Origin: Malurus cyaneus samueli
Lineage: Eukaryota; Chordata; Aves; Passeriformes; Maluridae
Assembly (NCBI GenBank): GCA_009741485.1
Contig: CM019227.1
Location: forward strand, 15,582,057-15,646,056
Direction of reading: 5' to 3'
Length of the DNA stretch: 64,000 bases
The notes beneath the pieces are model-generated. The model saw nothing but the letters and a program-made list of their open reading frames with translations, searched no databases and was not told the DNA's origin. Of this stretch, positions 24,170 to 36,808 are shown one piece after another (within the stretch, counting starts at the first letter, position 1; the number at the start of each line of letters is the position of its first letter). The translations under genes were made by a program, and so were the position numbers.

Positions 24170-24460
24170 AAAAAATATTTTACAGTTGGTAACTGATTAC
24201 TCTGCAATACAAGATATTTAAGGGCCTATTTCCTAATCTGTGTAGTGGTAGGAGCTTAGCGAGTAGAAATGAAACACAGGGCTGGCAATATTTCATCAGC
24301 TCTTCCTTAATTTGCATATTTAGGCCCTTTTGTAAGAAAACAATTTTTAACATTCTGATTAAATACAACTGACCGCATCGATAAGTTTGCCATATGGCCC
24401 CATACCTCCTACTTTGTCAGCAGATTTTAAAGGCTGAATAATTAAAAAAAAAAATAAAAA
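24170..24460. promoter_or_regulatory. candidate conserved non-coding element
   Basis: Low-repeat AT-rich stretch with a perfect POU octamer ATTTGCAT (24310-24317) inside AATTTGCATATTTAGG, a CCATATGG core near 24391, and several TTAA/TAAT homeodomain-type cores. The motif content suggests an enhancer-like element. Conservation itself cannot be tested from the sequence alone. Confidence 0.25.
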
Positions 24461-27400
24461 AAAAGGATAGAAAGAAATTTTCCAGTAAAAATCGCCACCC
24501 TTTGATGATATACACTGATGGAGTATGAGGCAAACTTTCTTCCTGGTGAAATTTTTGCCACTGGGTTATTTAGGCTAAACCCTGGCTCATACAGAGGTGG
24601 CCTTGGAGTGACTCAGAGGAGTCAGATTCTCTTGCCCATCACTCAGAGATGGCCATGAAGCCCCAGGGTTATGAAACAGAGCAAGGGAGGAAAGGCCATC
24701 CAGCACCTTCCCAGGTAAAAACAACCCAGATTTCCTTTTTCTTCTCCAAATACGTGACTTTTAGGGCAGCACCCATGCAAAGGTTTTTAGGTATTTCATT
24801 TTCTTTCCCAATCTGACCTCTAGTCTTTCACAATCCACTCACCTATCTGGGCAGTACTGACTGTATTTCTCCAGCCAGCTTCATGCCCAGAATGAAGAAT
24901 CTAAAACCATTTTAATGTGCTAAAATACTAAGCAGCTGAATCTCACTCAAATAAGCTAAACCAAAATCCTTCACGAAACAACAAAAATCTCATGGACTGG
25001 ACCTAATGAAAAGTTTTCTTTAGGCACTGAAGCATTGCTGTTGATTAGTGAATACTCACTGGAGTGTTGAGAACTCCCAGGATTGAAACCAAACCAGGGG
25101 CAGGTGTTCATTGCTTTGATGTGGCCATGATCAGAGGAGCAGGTGTGTGTTTGTGACTGCAGCAGAGCTTGTCTTTTGGAGTCTCAACACCTCTATACCC
25201 TCCTTTGGTACAAACCCTGTCAAAAAGGTTCCCTTGGCTTGTTCTTCATATCTGCCTTGCCTTTGTTCCCTTCACATGAAAGAAGCCTCAACTGCAAGTC
25301 AGATCTTTCTTAAAAGAGCTCCTTCATACCCAAAACTTTGCCATTGGGATGATTAGAGGTTCCCAGCTGGGGTTAAAGTTTTGCTGGAAGAAATGACTGT
25401 GGATGAGAAGAAAGAAAAGATAAATTATGAGCAGAGAGAGACAGCATCGGTCTCACATTGCTGGCAGAGCAGAGAACAGCACCCAAATATTGTTTCCAGG
25501 CATTACAGGATTGCCTGCCCTGAACGTGATGTATCCAAAGGTGAATCCCCTCCACAGAAGCCATCTTCACACAGATATCTTAGATCCAGTCCCATCTCCA
25601 ATAAATGCTCTTTATTCTTCCTTGGAATAAACAGAACATTTAAAGCATTTGATAGAAAATAATTCTGGCGATTCCACCCCAAAGCTGAAATTGGGTAAAG
25701 CCACAGTTCTCAGTATTTCTCATGTGGGAAATACTTAACAAAGAAAATACACAATTTTCTAATCCTGCACTTAAAAAGTTGCTTCAGAAGGAGATATTTT
25801 CCAATTTAATGTAAATTATCAATGGCAAGGGAACAAAATAAAGGTCAAGTAACAAAAGTCTCCACTGGAACACAATACATTGCTACTCAGGGATTAATTC
25901 TTAAAATATTTTTCAAAATTTCCTTCCTGAATAAAAGCCTATTTCATGTTTTCTTAAATTCAGAAATCTTTTTTACCATTATTGCTCAATGCTTTTAGCA
26001 TTTATTTCCAAATTTGGGAATTGGTGTTATTGTTCTAACCAAGAGATCTCAAGAACAGAGATCTGTGGTATATGGAAGAAGAATTGGAGGTGAAAGAGGA
26101 TTAAATGGAGAAAATAATTGTTCTGAACAGCAGACTGAGTGCTGCAGATGCTGTATGGAAAGAAAAAAAAAATCAAGAGAAAAGTGGTAAAAAATTTATC
26201 TGAAGTCTTAAAAATAAGACTTCCGTGTATTTGTAAGGAAGATATAAATAATACATACATCTTTAATGCTTCAAAAATTCGTATTGTATTTGCAGCAAAG
26301 ACAATCTCCAACACATCCACTGTGATTTATTCCTTCCAGACGAGGCTGCTCAGGCCTTTGGGAAGGGAAAACACAGAAAACATCAGCAGTCACATTTGTG
26401 AGCTCCAAGGAGAGTGAATCCATTTGTGGTGGTTGTGGATGTGTTACAAAATTCAGTGCAAAAAACCACTCAATAAATCCTCTTCAAAATAATTGTGCAT
26501 TGGTACAAAGCTGACAATAATCCATGGACAGTCAGCCCTTTGGACATCAGCAGGGAGTGGAGCCTTTAAGGATCTGGGCAAAGATGGTTTCTTGATTCTT
26601 CAAATTTGTGACAAGAAGAACACAAACTTAAGGGAATGAACAAATCACCTTCAGAGCACAATAAACATGAAAAAATATATGGACCACTCTGTACCATGCT
26701 GATGGCATTTTAACTTAGATAACTTCAGATTTAACTTAAGATTTCTTAAATTCTTTTTAATTCTTGGCAGTTTGTAGCATCTTCAGCACTGTTTTCTGGA
26801 ATTGTGTTGGATGGAGGTGGGTAAGGACTGCATGTCTGTACACGTGTGGTGAGATCAATGGATTTGCTTAGATTGAATTTGTCATTTGTTTGTGCCTTTT
26901 GTGTCAAATGCTGGCATCTGAATAGTTTAATGCTTTTGTCAGAAGAAGGAACAAAGCTGCTGCTACCTTTCTGTTCCTGAAGTTCTGCTCAGAAGAATTC
27001 TGGGATATTTGGCTCATACTTTTAAGTTATTATTACATTTAAGTTTCAGGTTTCAGTCATCCATAATAAAATGAACTACATTGTCACATGGATTTAACAT
27101 TACTTAATTAGAAATTCACAGCTTTTTAGCAGAATCTTTGAGTAGAAAGATAATACTTGTCTTTTTAATGCCCTAATAGCAATATCTCCATGTGCTTGTA
27201 TCTCCGTATCTATAAATTCGAGAGTTCCCCACTTATTTGCCTGTGATAAAATGTTAATTTCTTCCCTTTCTCCAGGGAGCTGTAATTTTCCTCTCCCCTG
27301 GCTTTGACTTATAGCATATGTGAAATTTCTCTTGAAGAAACATCCCAAAGCAGCACTGCATGCCCCACTCCTCAGCATCTCCTGCTTTTTATCCCTCTGC

Positions 27401-27861
27401 TTTATCTCTGGGATATTTTGGGAGTGCCTTGGGATCAGAGGCTGTTCAGGTAGGGCTGATGATGGCTCATTGCTTTATTCCTGGCAGGAAGGTCAGGCTG
27501 CTCCAGGTGCCCTTTGTGCTGGGAAAGCTGCAGCTCTGCCTGATGGATTTTTGCAGGATTGCTTCCCAGACTGAACATCACCAGCTCTGTGCTTCCCTTT
27601 GTGCTTTCACTCCCATTTCTGTTTAGGCAGGGCTGTGGAAGTGTTGGAAGCGGTGAGGTCAGTCTTTTCTCCTTTTTGGATGGCACACACTGAAATCTGC
27701 TACTGAAATAGCCAGGGCAGGACTCTAGAAAATCTCAATCCACTGAGGATGCCACCAGCATCCACTTCCCTCTCCCTTCAGCTCTCGCTGGTTTTCTTCC
27801 CTGTGCAAAAAGGACAGTGATCCCATGTTTCCTTGTAAAAGGGCAATGAGCTGTGACCACA

Positions 27862-27915
27862 AATTCCTGAATTCCTGCTCAATTCCTGAATTCCTGCTGT
27901 ATTCCTGAGGAATTC
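27862..27915. repeat. 19-bp tandem repeat
   Basis: Two and a half copies of AATTCCTGAATTCCTGCT-type sequence, itself an internal repeat of ATTCCTG. Confidence 0.8.
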
Positions 27916-30869
27916 TCTTTGGGCCAGCACGGAATATTGAGTTCTTGTGCCAAGGAGCTTAAAGGAAAAGGTGTCTTTTAAAATAAAGTAAATACTTCAG
28001 ATGCTGCAGAAGAGGCTTTGTAGCTCCTGTCATAAATTTGGGAATTTTGAGTGACCAAAGGGCACGGTCACCTGCTCAGTGAGGATTCTGTGGGAGCTGG
28101 ACAGTCCAGTTCAGCAATTTTAGCAGACACTCAGGGTCTGTTTGGTGCTGTGAAATGTCTTTAATCCTCACATTGCCACAGCAGCATTCAGAGCTGCTTC
28201 ATTTTATGAAGGCCTGTCAATTTTTAGGGTTTCTCCAAGTGCAACCTTTTTTGATTGTGTCACAGTTGCTCAAATATTTCATACAGAATCATTTGTACAG
28301 GTTTGGAAGTGCTTTTTCCACCCTTGCAGACTTTGCAGTTTACCCTCTCTAGAGCTGTCTGATCACTCTGTGATGCCCTCAGAATGTGCCAACATTTGCA
28401 CCACAGCCTCAGACTTTTCACCCTTCATTTGAGGAACTCACTGACTGACACCTGCATTTCCATGATGCAAAATTTAAAATTCCCTTTTGTGGTGTTAACT
28501 GAAATACTGAAAGACAGAATTTGGGAAAAACTTTTGTGCAGCCACTTGATTCTCAATCCCCTAAACCAAGTTTCTAGCTCATCTTTGGATAATCTACTGG
28601 GTTTTAAAATTATCTCTTCCCCAAGCCTTAATGAAATTTGTAATTACTGCAGGACTGAAGACAGCAAATGCTGGAGTGTGGAACAACAAAATTGGGAACC
28701 ACTTGCCTACCATCACACGTGATTCCATGTTTGCAGCAGAGAAAGGATTTAAAACAGTTTTATCAACAACAAATAATGGGGAACCTATTTTTGAACAAAG
28801 GGAAAGAAATTCCCTGAAAATAATGAAATCTTTTCCAAACTTATATTTATGAATCCATATTGCTTTAGATGAGGAATTGAACTGGAAAGTGGCCCATTAT
28901 AAACAAGAGAGGAAAAATACCTGCAGAGGTGTAGTCAATCACTTTCAAGGGTCGAAACTCCCAGAAAATCCAAGAGCTGCAAAAATCAGATCTGCCAAAA
29001 TCTCTGACTTTCAGAATTAAACTACAGTTACAGAAATAGGTAATTTATTTCTAGTATTTTTATCACTAATGTATTCACATCTCCGCTCTCATATGTGGAG
29101 TATATTTTAGATTCATAAAAATGAATTGAGATTTACTATTTCCTGGATTATCTTATCCCAGTAAAACCCTCGATTCATAAGGCAATTGCTGCAGATAAAT
29201 AGAGCTTCATGAATTGTTCATAAACTGCACAAATTCTCGAGTTAGGGATGAAAAATGTGTTCCACAGCACCCTTCATCTCCAGGCCAGGATTGGAGTCCA
29301 GGTTTGAGCTCAGCAGCCACCAGGATCCATTTTCATCTCATCACCTGCAGGCTCTGGGGCAGCGTTTGTTCCCTCAGCTCCATCTCCACAGCATAAGTGG
29401 CCCCATAAATAATTCACTGGAACTTGTCAGAAACAAGAAGTTGTGAAATGTGAAGTCTCCTTCATCCATCCGGCTGTAGCAGCAGCACCCACAGCTCATT
29501 TTCCAACCTTCCTCTGAGTTTTGTGTGGAACTGGGAATGCAGGGGTCCTTGCACGTTTTTAATAAACTAAAGCTCCTCAAATATCAATTCTTTCAAATAA
29601 TCTGCTCCTCTAGAAATATAATTTATGAGGTTTTTCTGTTCTTTGTTGGAAAATTGTTAGTAAAACCTAATCTGGGACCTCTCTATGCAACTGTTACAAA
29701 TAAAAAGATTTCCTTAAATGAATAAGTTTGACTTCTGTTAGAGGGGACACACCAGAGTCAGGCTTGTCTGAAAGAATGAGCACAGAGGGGACAGGGGGGA
29801 CATGTCACCACTTATTTTGGGAGTTTTCATGGGGTTTTTGGTACTGTGGGTTAAATTAATGGGATTTTTAATGGAATGAGGATGATCCCCACCTTTCTCC
29901 TGGCAGATTCCTACCAAGACACAGCAGAATCCCAGTGCGGTTTGGGTTGGAAGGTGAGGAGATTCTGGAGGCCACTGATGCTTCCCTAGAATCTGCACCA
30001 AAAACTGAGCCTACATGGATAGTCACTGAGCTTAGTTCTGTAACTACACCACAGAATTAGAGTTTTAAATAACCAGATTTTTGGTTTTATACAAATTCAA
30101 ATACTTCTCCCGTACTGAATCTGTTAGAAGAATTTTTCTGAGGAAGTGATTGAAAGTAGGCATTTATTATTTGCTTATCATCCCATTGAGACCTTAATCA
30201 AAACAGGTGTAGGGTTTATATTTATGGACCAGTTTGCACCTGCACAGAAATCCACGCCAGCACCCTCCATTTATCCCCATTCGCACTAATTCATGGGCTT
30301 AGAAATTATAAATTAAAACAGACTCGCTCTCCTGCTGCTGCTTTTAGAGCAAGTGAAAATTCAGCCTCCAGGTAGCCACTGGTAACCTCCAGGCTGTCCA
30401 GATTCAGACAAGTGTGGAAGTAATCTGAGAATCATCCTTGTGACAGAGGTTTTAATTTTAAAAAAATAAATAATAAAAAATAATAATATTATGTATGGCG
30501 ACATTGAAGGGAAAAAACAAAACAAATCACAAGAACCAAAAGCACTATTCTGATAAACGTACTACTTGAGTCCGCTGTCGTAGCGCTGACGGAGCTTGGG
30601 TGCTTACAAAAAGAGCAACAAACAAAATATCAGGAAATGTTATACAGCCCTGGCTATTTCAGCTGCACCTTCCTCACTAAAGGCACCCCTTTTTGGGTAA
30701 GAATCGTGAGGAAATGATCAAGTAAGAAGTGACAGCAGCAGCATCACGCCCCTCAGTGCTGTGATCATGCCAAGGCTCTCCTAACAGGTATTTCCAGCCA
30801 GGCAGTGGCTGCAGAAAGCATCACATCAATACACAGACCAAGCTGCTGCTCAATATGACTTCACAACCC

Positions 30870-31070
30870 ACCTTTGCCAGCTGCCTTTATGCAAATAAGG
30901 GCCACGTGTTAATTGCTTGAAGTATTGTAAGGGATTAAGCAATTATGGGTTTTTACAGAATAGAGTCAATAAAAGGAAAACCACTCTCTTTTCAAGCCTA
31001 CTACATGAACTTAATTATGAGATAAAGTGTTAATGATCCTGTAGTAATTTTACACGGGAACAGGGCACAT
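30870..31070. promoter_or_regulatory. candidate enhancer-like element with clustered POU/homeodomain motifs
   Basis: Contains the octamer ATGCAAAT (30889-30896), an E-box CACGTG (30903-30908), TTAATTGC, GGATTAAGCAATTATGG (30932-30948, a bicoid-type GGATTA next to CAATTA), a RUNX-type AACCAC (30979-30984) and TTAATTA (31011-31017). Sequence complexity is high and repeats are absent. This is a motif-based inference. No function is known. Confidence 0.3.
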
Positions 31071-33515
31071 GTAGGGGCTGACCAGGACTGTGATAACAGG
31101 AATTTCAGTGAGAGTTCAGCTGGGCACCTGCTGCTGCAGAAAACCCTTCAGGTTACAAATCATTCCTCGAGGAAATGAGTTTTTCAAGCTGGAATAGCAG
31201 TAAGAGCTTCCAAGGGGTTGATCCTTTTCAGAATGAGAGGTAGGACCCTCAGCCACTCAAGAATTCTACAGGTTTTACAGAAAAACTCTGATTAAACTCA
31301 AGCAGACTCTGCAAGGTTGTGAGGAACTGTGAGGGGCCACCACTAATTTTGGTTATTAACCTCAGCTGATAGAAAGATAATCTGTTTCTCCATTAACAGT
31401 AATCCCTTTAAAATATTTCTAGTGCTACTCCCATTAATCCATGCCCTTTATTTGATTGCAGGGGGACTAATTGCAGAGTAAGATAATGGTTTGTTCGAGT
31501 ATGTCTGGCAAAGAAAAAAAAACAACAAAAAAAAACCCTTATCTTTTAAAAGGAGATTTTCTTGAGAGGGTTGAGAGAGGAGAATTTAAAAAGTTTTTAT
31601 GTTTCCTAGGCCTGGAAAGGGGTAGACTCTGACCTCTGTGTAGGGATTCCTCGGTAATAGAGTCCAGAAGCATATAAAACTAGGATTTATGGTGTGTCCT
31701 TACACCAAACCCATTTTAAATCCTTCAGCATTATTCAAACAAAACCCAGCCTTGATGAGTAGATAACACCTCCCTTGTAGCTGAGAAAGAAGGGTCTGTA
31801 AAAGGATTTCTCCTCCTTTCTTTGGACTCCTAGAATGGTGATGGGAAATCTGCATTTCCTGGGGTTTGGTGGCTCTGGGGACACGGTGTGGTAAATATTT
31901 GGTTCAGTTTAATTAAACAGATGTAACACCCTGAGCCGTGACAGGAACAGAGACTTTTCACAAGGGCTGTAGGTTCCAGCATTTTGGGATTTCTGTGATA
32001 CCTACCAGGGCCTGACCAAGAAATTCAGGGCACCACCAGCTCTGCAGCAGGCTCAGCTCTGTCCTGAGGGGCTGCTGGAGCTGAATGGAACAGATTTGGG
32101 GTTATCTCATGGCCTTCCCATAGCAATGGATTGGAAACCAACTTCAGTGGGTCAAATTGAGAAACAATAAAACCCCCTCGGGGATTTGGCAGGGCAAAAG
32201 AGGAATTTGCCATCCTTAATCAAAAGTGCAACTATGTGTAAAATTGAATTTATGTGTTCGCTTTTTTTGAAGGTTTTTTTTTTTTTGAAAGCAATGGACT
32301 TCTCATTGGGAAACTGGCAACTACAAACTCACAAAGCATTGAAGTATTAAAAACTACAATTAACCAGTTTCAAATGCTGATCGTTACCTGAAAATCAGAT
32401 GAAAAATGCCCAATTATAACTGAAATTCACTCCTAATATGTTGTTATTCTCTGTTTTTTTTTGCTTCCAGTCTAAGAAGATTGTCTGTTGTACCTGCCAG
32501 GGTAAAACCCAGTTTCTTACAGCCCCAACTGTGCCCTCACAGCCAGTTCATTACTTCATCTTACTGTCAGAGAACTCCTATCTTATTTATACAGCTGCAG
32601 AAAAACCAACCCAGAACAGTTCTGGGAAACCTTCAGGCTGTAAACCTTTCTACAAAAATTTTAAAAATGATGCCATTATCATATTATTAAAATACATATA
32701 CTCACATCTGCTCACTAATAGTTTACAATCCTGCTAAGGTTTGCATTCATGAGATGCAAGGAACAAAACCGCTATAAATTGTGAAGGAATTTACAATTAT
32801 TTCACCACAGCCTGTTAATAACAGAAAGACTATTCTTTGAAAGTAATAGAGCAGAAAAAGAAGGCTAGATCTTGTCTCAGGTCATATAAACCATCATTTA
32901 AGGACTATCAGTGTGTTGTGGTTGTTAGAGGCAGTGACACAAAACTAATTTATGGTGACCAGGCAGAAGGCATCCAGCTGGAGAAATCCTCCCCAATAAT
33001 CAATGACAAAAGAGTCACCTCAGCCGGGTTTCAGTGTGGCTGAGGCGGAGCAGCACTCGCTGCTCTCCCCACTGATTCCCCTGCCACAAAGGGAAAGCTG
33101 GGCACAGCTAATTAAGCCTGAAATTACGGAGCATCAGAGAATATTTGCCCGTGATGCAAGTGCTTCTGATCCAAAGGTAATGAGGGTGTTTGAGGGAAGC
33201 TGTTTGAGGAGCTGTTCAGCAGAAATGGAAGCAGAGCCCACGGGGGCAAATCCCCTTCTGCTGCTCGGCTCAGTAAAGCCAGGCTTGCACCTCTGGCAGT
33301 AAAACCTGGCCTGCAGCAGTGACAGAAACTCTGCCCTCTGTTTCTGTGATTGAGACTGCTGAATTGTGTTACACACAGACAGCCTCTGCAGCGTGGTTCC
33401 AGCAGGGCTTTGCATCCTCTTGGCCTCCCCATATGCCATAGTCCCAGGAGAATGTTTCTAAAATGTAACTCAAATGAGCAGCAGAAGAGGACAAATCACA
33501 GGAAAATGAGCATAG
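31071..33515. other. unique sequence, weak exon-like signals only
   Basis: Two weak exon-like patterns on the plus strand. One is TTGCTTCCAG followed by 31 bases and G|GTAAAA (32471-32501). The other is 85 open bases at 33092-33176 between CCACAAAG and AAAG|GTAATG. Neither has homology I recognise. A T run lies at 32273-32286. Confidence 0.35.
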
Positions 33516-33688
33516 AGAAAATCACGGAATGGTTTGGGGTGGAAGGGATCCTAAAGCTCATCCCATCCCAGCCCTGCCATGGCAGGGACACCTTCCCCTG
33601 TCCCAGGGTGCTAAAAACCCTGCCCAGCCTGGCCTTGGACACTGCCAGGGATGGAACAGCCACAGCTGCTCTGTGCCAGGGCACTGAG
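33516..33688 (-). mobile_element. CR1 LINE fragment (3' end), minus strand
   Basis: Reads GGAATGGTTTGGGGTGGAAG followed by a TGCCATGGCAGGGACACC motif and CTTGGACACTGCCAGGGATG. These are the reverse complement of the avian CR1 3' region, so the element lies on the minus strand with its 3' end on the left. It is truncated at its 5' side, where an AGAAG repeat begins. It is non-autonomous and contains no coding sequence. Confidence 0.88.
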
Positions 33689-33907
33689 AAGAGAAAGAGA
33701 AGAGGAGAAGAGAAGAGAAGAGAACAAGAAGAGGAAGAAGAAGAGAAGAGAAGAAGAGAAGAGAAGAGAAGAGAAGAGAAGAGAAGAGAAGAGAAGAGAA
33801 GAGAAGAGAAGAGAAAGAGTGAAGAGCAAGAAGAGAGAGAGAAGAGAAGAGAAGAAGGAGAGAAGAGAAGAGAGAGAAGAGAAGGGAAAGAAAGAGAAAG
33901 AGAAAAA
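33687..33907. repeat. (AGAAG)n purine microsatellite
   Basis: About 220 bases of AGAAG/AGAGA units directly abutting the truncated end of the CR1 fragment. The plus strand is nearly pure purine. It yields spurious Lys/Arg/Glu frames on the plus strand and Leu/Phe/Ser frames on the minus strand. Confidence 0.95.
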
Positions 33908-34228
33908 ACCCAGTGGTCAAGGCCACCCAAATTCCATTTCTGTAACTGCAACTGCACTTTGTTACACACAGACAAATTCTCCAAGGGGCAGGGAGGCTCC
34001 AGGGGAAAGAGAAATTTTTTTTTTTTTCTCTGAAAGCCTACATACACTGTCTTTGACAGTTCCTAGAAATGAGAGATAAAATTCATGTTCCCTATGGATG
34101 CTTTGGTTTGAGTAGGCAGCCAGCCCAGGCAGAAGAGGCTGTTCAGAGAGAGAAAAAGACCAGGTGAGAGGAGCAACCATCTCCTCAAGCTTCATCCTGA
34201 TAAATGGATCTTCTCCAAGAAATACTTG

Positions 34229-34500
34229 CCTTTTTTGGTTTTTTTTTGTTTGTTTGTTTGTTTGTTTGTTTTGGTTTTGGTGAGGTTTCTTTTTGTGTGT
34301 TTGGGATTTTTTCTAGTTTTGGGTGAGGGTTTTTTTGGATTTTTTTGTTTGGTTTGGCTTTTTTGGGAATTTTTTGGGGTGGTTTTTTTTTTGGTTTTGG
34401 AAGGTGATTTGTTTTGGGTGAGTTTTTTTTGTTGTTTTTGTTTTTTGTTTTTTTTTTTTTTTTTTGTTTGTTTTTGCTTGTGTGGTTTTTTTTTCCCAAT
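34229..34500. repeat. T-rich (TTTG)n/(TTTTGG)n low-complexity run
   Basis: T tracts separated by G, GG or GGG, with a clean (TTTG)n core near 34247-34270. C and A are scarce. Confidence 0.9.
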
Positions 34501-36050
34501 TAATGTTTTTTAACCAATTTCTTGAATATTTCTAATGGTTTTCTATACTCAGGATTAGAGGGAATACAAGCAAACTTTGGCACAACACTAGTAACAACAG
34601 CTCCTCCCAGCAGCTCCCAGTTTGCCCAGCAGCAAGCCACAGCTGGAAGTGGCACCACTCAGATCTCTGATTTCTCCAGTCCTTGCCACCTCAGCCTTCA
34701 GCACTGATTCCTGAGTCACACATGACAAATTCACCACTAATTCTCATTTAATATATAACTGGTAACCAGGTTTGGTTGGCACCGTTCCACCAAGGAATTA
34801 AATATTTTCACTGTGGGTAAAAATATATATTAAAAAATAAATTGTACAAAGGCTGCAGTGGAAGCATGAGACACTAACCCCTCCAGTAATCCTATGGCTT
34901 CTGTCCCGTTCCCACTGATAAATTTATTACAAATGTGCAGGCATGAACTGCAGCAGAAAATTTCATGCTTATATTGATGAGATTAATGGACTATTATCTC
35001 ATTTCCAAGATTACTTAGAATTGATTTTATGGCCCCTTTCCTCTCACGGGTTTCAAGCTCTGATTAAAGAAAGGCCTTGGCTATAAAAGCTACGCCTGAA
35101 CTTTGCCAGATTCGAGCTGTGTTTTCATACAGCTCTTTGTTGGAAGTGCAGCCACATTTTAAGAGAACATTTGTAAGGGCAAAACCCACATTTGTGTATT
35201 ATTGTTCCTTTTGGGGTTTTTTTTTGCTCCACATTTGTGTATTATTGTTCCTTTTGGGGTTCTTTCTGCTCCACATTTGTGTGGTATTGTTCCTTCTAGG
35301 GAGTGCAGCAGAGGGAGGGCTGGGGCTGTGTCACAGCAGCACAATGTGGGAACGGTGCTTTCAGGGGAGGTTTTAAGGATAAGGGGCTTTTATGGTGTTT
35401 TCCTCAAAGTCAGCACCAACCCCAAACAGAGAAGAAAACAGCCCTGGACAGTCTTGAAATAACTGACTTGAAACAACACCCTCACATGGCAGGGCAGGGC
35501 AGAGAGCATCTTGGCATCTGTGGGTACAACCATGCTGAATAAATAAATAAATAGGTGAATGAATAAATAGGAAAAAATAATTGGAAAAATGGCATCTGTT
35601 ACTCCAATGTGCCTTCCCAGGCATGAACTGCAGTCTGCTCGTGATGCACACTCACTCTGAGCATTACTGCTGAGGTAGGAGCTTGCCCTGTCCGTGGCTG
35701 TAATTTTTAAAATGGTGCACAACCCCTCTGATTAAAACTGGACAATATGTTCTGCTGACTATTTTCACCCAGGAATAACACAATGTCACTGCTAGCTGAT
35801 GGGGAAACAGAGTGAAATGTAAATGTATAATAGAACTACACACCCAACGTGGCAGTAAAGAAAATCACTGTAATATCCATCTGCTCCTATCCATATTTGG
35901 CCCCCTTTCTATAGCACATTATTTTTATTTATTTTCTGGTGTGTTACCCAAACATACTAAACATTTTCATTTTTCTATTTCTCAGCACACAATCACAACT
36001 AATTTTAAAAACAATTCTGAAAAGAAGCCTAAAACAACTGTCAGAATAAC
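34501..36050. other. unique AT-rich sequence with small repeats, no gene seen
   Basis: Contains the 43-bp triplicate (35186-35302, listed separately) and an AAAT-type run near 35538-35570. No exon or transposon is supported. Confidence 0.5.
35186..35302 (+). repeat. 43-bp tandem triplicate
   Basis: Three head-to-tail copies starting CCACATTTGTGTATTATTG, at 35186, 35229 and 35271 (periods 43 and 42). Each ends in a GTTCCTTTTGGGG-type segment. The third copy is diverged and truncated. Confidence 0.92.
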
Positions 36051-36808
36051 CTCTTTTCATTACCCCTTAATATATTTACATACTAATATAGCTATGTATG
36101 ATTATATAGCTATTTATTACTAAGTATGTGCTAAATCTACATTTGTCCATACAGAAATAAAATTTTGCCACCCAGATTGAAGGAAGCTGGTTCTAGACAG
36201 AGGAAAAAAATCTCTTTTCATTATCCCCTGAATATATTTACATACTAATACTGACCTATGTATGATATATAGCTATATATATAATGAGTATATAGCTAAA
36301 ATATACATTTTTTCCATATATAAACAGAATTTTGCCACCCAGTTTGAAGGAAACTAGTTCTAGACAGAGGAAATAATCCCTTTTTCATTATCCACTAATA
36401 TATTTAAATACTAAATACAACCCTATGTTTACATAGCTATATATTAAAGTGACCCAACATATAGAAATAAAATTTTGCCAGCCAGTTTGAAGGAAGTTGG
36501 TTGTAGACAGAGGAAATAATCTCTTTTCATTATTCCCTAATATATTTACATACTAATGTAGCTATATATGATTATATAGCCATATACTAGTGTGGCCCTG
36601 TATTTTATTTAAACAGAAATAAAATTTTGACATTCTGATTGAAGGAACCTGGTTCTAGACAGAGGAAATAATACTTTTTTATTATCCTCTAATATATTTA
36701 CACATTAATATAACATAGCCATATGCTAATGTGGCCCTGTATTTTATTTATACAGAAATAAAATTTTGCCCCCCAGTTTGAAGGAGGCTGGTTCTCGACA
36801 GAGGAAGA
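36051..36808 (+). repeat. five-copy tandem repeat of about 150 bp
   Basis: Units start near 36051, 36212, 36379, 36521 and 36673 with CTCTTTTCATTATCCCCTAA-like sequence. They pass through TATATTTACATACTAAT and an AT-rich middle, then AGAAATAAAATTTTGCCA, and end with GTTCTAGACAGAGGAAATAA. Lengths vary from about 136 to 167 bp because of changes in the TATATAGCTAT middle. Every unit has AATAAA or a one-base variant. No coding potential. Confidence 0.93.

Larger units (their letters stand above)
22871..30869. other. unique, largely single-copy sequence, no gene identified
   Basis: Includes a possible conserved non-coding element (24170-24460) and a 19-bp tandem repeat (27862-27915), listed separately. 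A minus-strand donor-like site (GATAG|GTGAGT) lies near 24840 with a short open frame above it but a weak acceptor. No transposon was recognised. Confidence 0.45.

Noticed and set aside
33350..34047. Lys/Arg/Glu and Leu/Phe/Ser frames
   Set aside because: Driven by the AGAAG repeat.
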